19,802 bases of DNA from Methanoregula sp. UBA471 (GTDB lineage: Archaea; Halobacteriota; Methanomicrobia; Methanomicrobiales; Methanospirillaceae): assembly GCA_002495065.1 (NCBI GenBank), contig DADT01000036.1:1572-21373 (forward strand), written 5' to 3'. This document shows, piece by piece, positions 13,923 to 19,802 of this stretch. Both the position numbers and the translations under genes were made by a program. The notes under the pieces are model-generated. The model searched no databases, was not told where the DNA came from, and saw nothing but the letters and a program-made list of their open reading frames with translations. Every line of letters begins with the position of its first letter. Within the stretch, counting starts at the first letter, position 1.

Positions 13923-14153
13923 ATGAAACATCTCTACCGCTCAAAAAAAGACCGTATACTGGGCGGAATATGTGCCGGCCTGGGGGAACACCTGGATATT
14001 GACCCCAACATAATCCGGCTTATCTGGGCTGCGGTGACGATCCTCTCCTTCGGGACGGGCATTCTTGTCTATATCCTCGCATGGATCATCATCCCCGAAC
14101 AGGAAACGGATGATGCAGCCCTGCCCCTCCGGGAATCGGATGAAACCAGGTGA
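13923..14153 (+). CDS. PspC-domain membrane protein
   Basis: A 76-residue protein that is essentially one PspC domain: YRSKKDRILGGICAGLGEHL (5-24), DIDPNIIRLIW (25-35), then one membrane helix at about 33-57 ending in IIIPEQ, and an acidic tail. PspC proteins in bacteria take part in the envelope-stress response; the role of short archaeal versions is not established. The ATG at 13923 is the family start; it lacks a ribosome-binding site and appears leaderless. It lies 45 bases before the glycosyltransferase on the same strand. Confidence 0.9.
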   Translation: MKHLYRSKKDRILGGICAGLGEHLDIDPNIIRLIWAAVTILSFGTGILVYILAWIIIPEQETDDAALPLRESDETR

Positions 14154-14198
14154 CAGTTCATCATTCATCAGGGACATACGCTTCTGGCAGAGACTCCC

Positions 14199-15302
14199 AT
14201 GAAGATCCTTTTTGTTGTCTGCGGAGAGGGGCTGGGGCATGCCTCCCGGTCTTTACATCTCGGCCATTACCTCCAGCAGCAGGGGCATACGGTTCATTTT
14301 GCCGGCTACGGCAAATCATACGACTTCATGGAGCAGCACAAGTGCAGCAACCTCCATCATACACCCCGCGAAGTCTGTCTCGAAGGGGAGGACGGGTTTT
14401 TCAGCCTGAAAAAGACCCTCCTGTGTTCGAAATGGATAATGCTCGATATGGCAGTATCCGCCATAAGCGTCAGCAGGCTCATCTCCCGGCACCGTTTTGA
14501 CTGTGTCGTGTGCGACACGATGTATGGCGGGGTGTTCGCCGCCCGGGTCCACCGGGTTCCCATTGTTTTCATCACGAACCAGAACCATTTCAACGGGCCG
14601 GGCAGCACGACAAATGCGGTCTGGCTGGTCCTCAATTTCCTCATCCGCCGCTACCTGCGACTTGCAAACCGTATTATTGTCCCGGATTACCCTGCACCGG
14701 ATACGGTGAGCGAGTATAATGTGGTCGTGCCGGAGGGAGAGGAACGCAGCTATCACTTCACGGGTCCGTTCCTGGACCTGGACCCTGGCCGGTACACCTT
14801 AAGTCAGAGTACAATATTCACCAGCTTTGGCGGGGAGCCGTACAAGCTCCCGCTCTACCAGATGCTGCGGGATATCGCAGACCGGCACAAGGAGCTGTTC
14901 TTTGAGGTTTTTTATACCGGGGCAGAACTCCCCGAGTCATCAGATAATTTCGTGTCCCACGGGTATGTTCCGAATCTCTATGAGCACCTTGCGAGGGCAC
15001 GTATTGCCATAGTGCATGGCGGACTCACTACCCTGCACGAGGCCATGCTCTTTGAAAAACCGGTATTGATCATCATGGACCCGAACCACCCGGAACAGCA
15101 GAACAATGCAAGAAAGATTGTTGGTATAGGAGCAGGAACATCAGTTGACGGGCGACAGGTTACCCTGGATATCCTGGAGAAAAAGATCGCCGAGACGATG
15201 GGATGCTGCCCTCGTCCCATACGGGATGTCCATCCGGTGATCAACGGGAGAAAAAACGCTGCAGAGATAATCCTGGCAGCTGCAAACCGCGGGCAACGTT
15301 AA
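14199..15302 (+). CDS. Glycosyltransferase, MurG/UDP-sugar GT-B type
   Basis: A 367-residue GT-B fold enzyme. The N-terminal motif MKILFVVCGEGLGHASR (1-17) matches the MurG/GT28-like GxGHxxR loop. The C-terminal donor-binding motif is IAIVHGGLTTLHEAMLFEKP (269-288) followed by PNHPEQQNNA. There is no membrane helix and no signal peptide, so it probably acts at the inner face of the membrane on a lipid or protein-linked glycan. Donor and acceptor are not readable. The ATG at 14199 begins directly with the first strand, though its ribosome-binding site is weak. Its pairing with pspC upstream suggests an envelope role. Confidence 0.88.
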   Translation: MKILFVVCGEGLGHASRSLHLGHYLQQQGHTVHFAGYGKSYDFMEQHKCSNLHHTPREVCLEGEDGFFSLKKTLLCSKWIMLDMAVSAISVSRLISRHRFDCVVCDTMYGGVFAARVHRVPIVFITNQNHFNGPGSTTNAVWLVLNFLIRRYLRLANRIIVPDYPAPDTVSEYNVVVPEGEERSYHFTGPFLDLDPGRYTLSQSTIFTSFGGEPYKLPLYQMLRDIADRHKELFFEVFYTGAELPESSDNFVSHGYVPNLYEHLARARIAIVHGGLTTLHEAMLFEKPVLIIMDPNHPEQQNNARKIVGIGAGTSVDGRQVTLDILEKKIAETMGCCPRPIRDVHPVINGRKNAAEIILAAANRGQR

Positions 15303-15340
15303 TATCACAAGCCTGAACGTAGACCAGTACAGGGATTACC

Positions 15341-15610
15341 ATGCCGGTGCAGAATGAAATAACAGTCTGTAATGTTGGGGATGAATTCCATGTATGTCCT
15401 GCGTGTGGATATGACTACGGTTTCCACACCTCGTTTCTCAGGGTGAATACCGGGAAAGATTCTCCGGTCAAATCCACGCGTGAAGTCTACCGGGTAATAC
15501 TCATATGCCCGGAATGCGGGGCACGGTTTGACGTTGGGTGGCGGGTCTCGTTTACAGGATCTGATCCCGGCGTGGTAAGGACTACGGGTCATCAGGTATC
15601 GATAGTATGA
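15341..15610 (+). CDS. Small zinc-ribbon protein
   Basis: An 89-residue protein with two knuckles, CPAC at 19-22 and CPEC at 56-59, which together can bind one zinc ion. Between them lies a strand-rich stretch. The C-terminus lacks further cysteines. No specific family is recognised. Start ATG at 15341 is preceded by AGGGA at 6 bases. It lies 38 bases after the glycosyltransferase and 34 before the DUF2117 gene, so all are probably cotranscribed. A nucleic-acid or protein-binding role is plausible but unproven. Confidence 0.75.
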   Translation: MPVQNEITVCNVGDEFHVCPACGYDYGFHTSFLRVNTGKDSPVKSTREVYRVILICPECGARFDVGWRVSFTGSDPGVVRTTGHQVSIV

Positions 15611-15644
15611 GCCTCATTCCGGTATTTGAAGATCCAGACCCATC

Positions 15645-16700
15645 ATGAGACTGCTTCCGGGCTCTGCTGTAATGGTTGTTCACGGCCCTGAACTTTTTGA
15701 CAAGGGAGATGTAGCGTGGCTCAGGGATATACTCTCACCAAAACGTATTGTTGTTGCAGGGGTCATGGCACGGACAGCAGCAGAGGAATCGGGGCTGCCC
15801 GTGGAATTCGATGCACGTCCCCCGAGCAGAGTCATACTTGCACAGGATGCTCCGGTGTTCCTGGCAAACCGGGGGAAAACTAAGGAAACCGGGGAGATAT
15901 TCGGGAATGTTGTCGCATCCCGACTGGGTGACCGCGGGCTTGTGCATCTCGAATGTTCGGGCAGGATTGTGTACTGCTGGAACAGCGGAAACGAAGAACT
16001 GGCCGGGCTGCTTTCACGCTCTACGGGATTTAAGAAAAAATCACTGAAAAGCACCGTCCAACACGAGGAAAACGTGCGGGAGATACGCGGATGCATTCCC
16101 GGAGAAGCTGTTTATGTGAACGGCATCGTCATCGGGCGGGCTACGGCAGATGTCGTCACTATCAGGAGCAAAGGAGGCACCATTGAACCCGGTTCCGGCC
16201 TTGAGCCCAAACAGCATGGCCTGGAGAAGTTGTCGCTCGGCCGGAACATTGATATCAGCACTGCGTGGTGCAAGAGCGGGCCGGTCAGGTTAACCCTGCC
16301 CCGGACAAAAGGGCGGGGTCTTCTTGCCGGGCATATACTGGTGATCGATCACTGCGGGCACGAGATCTACCGCAAGATGCCGGATGACTGCTGCGGCGTG
16401 CTTGCAATTGGAGATGATACCACGGGAGTGTGCGGCCATATCTGTGCTCACCGGGGGATCCCGGTGCTGGGGATAGTCGATGGTGACAGGGATGGCATCG
16501 TCCCGTCCGCATTTGCCCCGGGTTCTGTTGTTGTTGAGGCTCTGCACGAACGTGACGACGATGTAGGTAAAGAGATCGGCAGTTGTGTCCCCGGTACTCC
16601 TGTTGTCTGGAATGCATGGCTGCAGGAGGTGCTGGAGTATCTCAAAGGGCGGGTCCGGGTTGTCATTGACCTGAGGGATGAAGATGCTGAAGTGCGCTGA
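15645..16700 (+). CDS. DUF2117-like conserved archaeal protein
   Basis: A 351-residue protein of the archaeal family I recognise as DUF2117; its function is unknown. The N-terminal part begins GSAVMVVHGPELFDKGD. A middle section contains a VYVNGIVIGRATADVV stretch. The C-terminal domain has the acidic motif AIGDDTTGVCGHI (254-266) and GIPVLGIVDGDRDGI (271-285), which look like a metal- or nucleotide-binding surface, and ends with ALHERDDDVG-type residues. It has no membrane segment. The gene overlaps nreA by 17 bases, which suggests coupled expression. The family assignment is from memory of motifs, not a search. Confidence 0.75.
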   Translation: MRLLPGSAVMVVHGPELFDKGDVAWLRDILSPKRIVVAGVMARTAAEESGLPVEFDARPPSRVILAQDAPVFLANRGKTKETGEIFGNVVASRLGDRGLVHLECSGRIVYCWNSGNEELAGLLSRSTGFKKKSLKSTVQHEENVREIRGCIPGEAVYVNGIVIGRATADVVTIRSKGGTIEPGSGLEPKQHGLEKLSLGRNIDISTAWCKSGPVRLTLPRTKGRGLLAGHILVIDHCGHEIYRKMPDDCCGVLAIGDDTTGVCGHICAHRGIPVLGIVDGDRDGIVPSAFAPGSVVVEALHERDDDVGKEIGSCVPGTPVVWNAWLQEVLEYLKGRVRVVIDLRDEDAEVR

Positions 16701-17823
16701 GTGCAAGGGAAAAGGCATGTGCGGGTTGCCCCGCTGTCCTGTAGTGAGCCGGTTCCATGCCCAGGCCGCGATCAGGCCCATGAGCACCTACCAGGGAAGT
16801 TCGCCGTCGGTCTTCATCGGGAGTTTCGGATACCCGGAGGTCCAGGGAGGTCCGCTCCTGGTCAATGACAGCGATAACCCCCCGGACTGGCTTGCCCGCA
16901 ACCTCGGGATGGAGGACATTGTCGATATCCGTGCACGGACAATCCGCGGGAGATCAGCCCTTAATGCGATCGCCGGCAACCTGCAGGAAATCGCGCTCTC
17001 CTCACGACCACTTGATGTGGATGTTGCGTTTGAGAAGCCGGTCGCGTTCAGCCTGAATTTCGATGGAACGATTGCCCCGGTCGGGTTCACCGGATCAGTA
17101 AAAACACTGGAGATCGGGAGCAATGCACGGGTTGAACGGGTCGTTGACAGGATCACATCGGATACTGATATCGGGGCGAACGAGGCCGTCATTGCCCTGA
17201 AAGAGTCCGCAATAGACGTGTACCGGATCTCAGGCCTGATGACGGCAGGGCTGCTGGGCAGGCGCCGGAAATTCGTTCCGACCCGCTGGGCAATTTCCGC
17301 CGTTGACGATACTCTGTCCACCAGCATGAAAAAAGAGATCGCACGGTATCCTCCGGTTGAAGAGATCCGGCTCTTTACCGCAGAGATCTTTGGCAACAGG
17401 ATTATCTGCATTCTTCTTCCCGGTGACTGGAAGTACGAGATGATCGAGATCTGGGGACGGCACTCGCTCTGGGGCGGAGAAAATGACGTTATCGTGCAGG
17501 ACCGGGAGGGCATGAAAAAGAAGGGGTACTCCCCGATCTCCGGAGCATACTATTCGGCACGCCTCGCGGTGTGCGAATATCTTTTGCAGGTAAAAAGGTC
17601 AGCCCGGGTAATTATCCTGCGAAGTGTCTCCGGTGACTACTGGGCACCGCTTGGCACCTGGGTGATCCGTGAAGCCACACGAAAGGCGATGGCACGTCCG
17701 CCCGTCATATGCGAGTCGCTCGCAGCTGCTGTCGGGCAGGCATCGGCACTTCTTGGTACTGATACCTGGGCATCTTACAGCACCCTGATCCCCGAACTCC
17801 GTACACAACGGACGCTCTTTTAA
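16684..17823 (+). CDS. nreA: DNA repair protein NreA
   Basis: A 379-residue member of the archaeal Nre family. Work in Haloferax links NreA to repair of mitomycin C damage together with UvrABC and PCNA. The N-terminus has a four-cysteine cluster (C4, C7, C13, C18 in CAECKGKGMCGLPRC) likely to bind zinc. The family core includes VFIGSFGYPEVQGGPL and RTIRGRS. The C-terminus ends in QRTLF, a short PCNA-interacting peptide placed exactly at the end, as in family members. The ATG at 16684 has GAGGG at 6 bases; the in-frame ATG at 16678 is directly next to that motif and thus less likely. It overlaps the end of the DUF2117 gene. Confidence 0.92.
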   Translation: MLKCAECKGKGMCGLPRCPVVSRFHAQAAIRPMSTYQGSSPSVFIGSFGYPEVQGGPLLVNDSDNPPDWLARNLGMEDIVDIRARTIRGRSALNAIAGNLQEIALSSRPLDVDVAFEKPVAFSLNFDGTIAPVGFTGSVKTLEIGSNARVERVVDRITSDTDIGANEAVIALKESAIDVYRISGLMTAGLLGRRRKFVPTRWAISAVDDTLSTSMKKEIARYPPVEEIRLFTAEIFGNRIICILLPGDWKYEMIEIWGRHSLWGGENDVIVQDREGMKKKGYSPISGAYYSARLAVCEYLLQVKRSARVIILRSVSGDYWAPLGTWVIREATRKAMARPPVICESLAAAVGQASALLGTDTWASYSTLIPELRTQRTLF

Positions 17824-17872
17824 ATCCTGAAAAGACCTGGTGACCGTAAAATGCATCGGGATGTGAGTGATG

Positions 17873-18571
17873 TCACACCCTTGCATACACAAGTTCCCGC
17901 CCGACTGCGGAATTTGACGAATACTGGATTCCGGCATTAAACGATTTGCCATCATTGTTGAAGGTAATGTACACCGGTTCATGGCTAACGGATACCTGAG
18001 AAATCAGAACCCAGGTTTTGTTCCCAAGGTATGCCCAGCTACCCGTATCCTGAACATTGTCCCTGTTTCCCATCATATCGTAACTGAAGGTGAATGTCCC
18101 GTCTGTTTTGAAATCATACCAGATTTTTGCCCCGTTTCCCCGTTGAGTCTGGTCCCAGCGACCGACCAGCGAAGAATAGTTGGCACTCCATTCAGTTCCT
18201 ATTTCATTTGACATTTGTAGTACATGGTCAGCAACCAGCCACCCCTTATAGGATTTTCCATCGCTGGTCTGAAGGGTGACATGACTCCATTCCACACCAT
18301 CATTCAGCGTATATTCCCAGATCACGACAGAAGAAGTATCACACGAAGAAAAACCTGTAACTGCCTTCCGATCATTTTTCCGGGGGCTGTTTTCAGGCGT
18401 GTTCCACAGGACATCATCTGTTTTTTGCCAGTAATCTGCCTGTGTCGGGTCAGAAATGCACAGGTTCACGTATCCTTTCCCGATCGGCTTTTCCGGCGTA
18501 TTTTCAGGGGTTGCGCATCCCGCGACCAATATTACCAGAAGCAGAGTGAAGAAATACCTGTTTTTTATCAT
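17873..18571 (-). CDS. Putative lipoprotein of unknown function
   Basis: A 232-residue exported protein. The signal peptide (1-18) has a hydrophobic core LLLVILVAGC with a lipobox-like end, Cys19 being the likely anchor. The mature part is rich in Trp, Gly and Asn. Residues about 135-232 (SSLVGRWDQTQRG, then DFKTDGTFTFSYD, TGSWAYLGNKTW) follow the pattern of lipocalin-like beta-barrel proteins: G-x-W, DGTFTF, G-x-W. Function is unknown. The ATG at 18571 lies 16 bases after the ligase stop with no strong ribosome-binding site. A Thr/Pro/Glu-rich linker follows the anchor. Confidence 0.8.
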   Translation of the reverse strand: MIKNRYFFTLLLVILVAGCATPENTPEKPIGKGYVNLCISDPTQADYWQKTDDVLWNTPENSPRKNDRKAVTGFSSCDTSSVVIWEYTLNDGVEWSHVTLQTSDGKSYKGWLVADHVLQMSNEIGTEWSANYSSLVGRWDQTQRGNGAKIWYDFKTDGTFTFSYDMMGNRDNVQDTGSWAYLGNKTWVLISQVSVSHEPVYITFNNDGKSFNAGIQYSSNSAVGRELVYARV

Positions 18572-18587
18572 GACATGTAACTTTTCT

Positions 18588-19802
18588 CTATGCTTTATAC
18601 GCCTGTGGCGATTTTGACTGTCGCTGGTAACGCTCCCTTATGCTGTCAAGGGTCTCAATATCGAAGATACCTTTATCTTCCCGGATCCGGATTACTCTCG
18701 GGAAACGGAGGGCAAATCCCGCTTCATAGGTCGGGCTGACCTGGAGTTCGGAATACCCCACTTCAAAGACCAGGCCGGGCTCGAACGTTACCTCCTTTCC
18801 GGCCTTTTTTATTATCTTGTCTTTCAGCAGGTCATAGACCTCGGCAAGCTGCTCATCGGATAAGCCGGTTGCAACACGGCTGAGAGGAATAAGTCTGCCC
18901 CCATCCTGGCAGGCGACGAGGAATGATCCAAAAACATGGGCGCGTTTCCCCTCGCCCCATTCCCCTCCTATCACAGCAAGATCAAGGGTATCCACTTCAG
19001 GTTTAATCTTGATCCAGTTTTTCCCTCTCTGACCCGGGGAATAGGGTGATCCGGGCACCTTGATCATGATTCCCTCGTGTCCTGCTTCGAGGGCAGATTT
19101 ATAAGTCCGCTCAATCTCCGGCAGGTCGCTGCTGACCATCTGCGGGGCGAGGAACAGCGTCACTGCACCTTCAAGGCGTTTCCTGCGTTCAGAGAGGGGG
19201 AGATCGATAAGCGTTTCACCGTCAAGATAGAGTATGTCAAAAACATTGGGCACCATCTCGATGGCACCCTGCGCCTCGGCGATATCATGACGGCGCCTGA
19301 ACCTCCTCAGCACTGACTGGAACGGCATGGGTCTGCCATCTTTCATGGCAATGACCTCCCCGTCGAGGATTACATCATGTTCTGTTGCTGAGATCAGTTT
19401 TTCGATCACATCCGGGAGTGAGCCGGTAACGTCCTCGAGCCTGCGGGAATACAGCCGTGCCCAGTTGCCCTTTTTATGAAACTGGAACCGCGACCCGTCA
19501 TACTTGTATTCTGCTGCGATCTGTCCATGCTCCCTGACCATATCCTCAATCGTGCCCTGCTGGGCGAGCATCATCCGCACCGGATGGAACAGGGTGATGG
19601 CAACGTCCCGCAGTGAAGCCGGACCGAGTTTTGCGAGGCGTGCGACTTCACCGGTATCATTCAATGCCTGCATTGCATGTTCAACAAGTGCGGGATCGAC
19701 GGTAAATGCTTTTGCAATCGCATCCCGCACACTGCCCTCCCCCACTCCGATCCGCAACTCCTCGAGCATGATCCGGGCAAGGTACCTCCCTTCAAGGGGA
19801 TG
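18588..19802 (-). CDS. lig: ATP-dependent DNA ligase, 5' end outside the window
   Basis: Joins nicks during replication and repair. About 404 codons are visible; the frame runs unbroken to the window edge, and residues just before the internal Met (LEGRYLARI, then MLEELRIGVGEG) are conserved ligase sequence, so this Met at 19769 is not the start. Archaeal ligases have about 550-560 residues, so about 150 N-terminal residues are missing. Counting from that Met, motif I KYDGSR gives the adenylated Lys89, motif III is LYSRRLEDVT (107-116), IIIa is ILDGEVIA (134-141), IV is EGIMIKV, and V is NWIKIKPE. The C-terminal OB domain ends with FPRVIRIREDKG. It is followed at 16 bases by the lipoprotein gene. 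Confidence 0.97.
   Translation of the reverse strand, partial: HPLEGRYLARIMLEELRIGVGEGSVRDAIAKAFTVDPALVEHAMQALNDTGEVARLAKLGPASLRDVAITLFHPVRMMLAQQGTIEDMVREHGQIAAEYKYDGSRFQFHKKGNWARLYSRRLEDVTGSLPDVIEKLISATEHDVILDGEVIAMKDGRPMPFQSVLRRFRRRHDIAEAQGAIEMVPNVFDILYLDGETLIDLPLSERRKRLEGAVTLFLAPQMVSSDLPEIERTYKSALEAGHEGIMIKVPGSPYSPGQRGKNWIKIKPEVDTLDLAVIGGEWGEGKRAHVFGSFLVACQDGGRLIPLSRVATGLSDEQLAEVYDLLKDKIIKKAGKEVTFEPGLVFEVGYSELQVSPTYEAGFALRFPRVIRIREDKGIFDIETLDSIRERYQRQSKSPQAYKA

Noticed and set aside
16788..17513. 241-codon minus-strand frame inside nreA
   Set aside because: It is antisense to a clear NreA gene, is Ser/Pro/Arg-rich, and lacks a start signal.

Overview
This window most likely comes from a methanogenic euryarchaeon, probably of the order Methanomicrobiales. 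The evidence is a group II chaperonin (thermosome) with a Gly/Met-rich tail, an ATP-dependent DNA ligase of archaeal type, the archaea-specific repair protein NreA with a C-terminal PCNA-binding peptide, a DUF2117-like protein, a methanogen-style PAS histidine kinase, stand-alone receiver proteins, a PEGA surface protein, archaeal TATA boxes placed 25-40 bases before starts, and poly-T terminators. Genus assignment is inference.

Layout. Positions 1-22 are the 3' end of a tRNA gene. Positions 44-2171 are gene-poor: they hold one credible small Cys-rich gene (minus strand, 715-921) and three copies or fragments of a dispersed noncoding repeat. A fourth copy lies at about 10863-11229. Positions 2172-4876 (minus) are a membrane PAS histidine kinase followed by an alpha/beta-hydrolase lipase. 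Positions 5117-7642 (plus) are three separate units: the MscL channel, a cupin protein and a PLP aminotransferase. Positions 7863-10203 (minus) are an MntP manganese exporter, a stand-alone receiver and a PEGA-domain surface protein. A second stand-alone receiver (10404-10787, plus) precedes repeat copy B. The thermosome (minus) and MsrA (minus) follow. From 13923 to 17823 a plus-strand run encodes PspC, a UDP-sugar-type glycosyltransferase, a zinc-ribbon protein, a DUF2117 protein and NreA; the last two overlap. The window ends with a putative lipoprotein and an ATP-dependent DNA ligase (minus), the ligase cut by the window edge.

How the genes fit together. Most are housekeeping or stress genes: osmotic release (MscL), metal export (MntP), oxidative repair (MsrA), protein folding (thermosome), DNA repair (NreA, ligase), and sensing (kinase, two receivers). 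No CRISPR array, intact transposase gene, phage module or recognised defence system was seen.

The least explained feature is the repeat family. It has a shared 14-base terminus, GGCTCTGTTGAAAC, that resembles IS6/IS26-type ends, and two hairpins whose pairing is kept between diverged copies. One place (1198-1863) has two copies head to head between near-identical short direct repeats, as expected of a non-autonomous mobile element or a mobile structured RNA.
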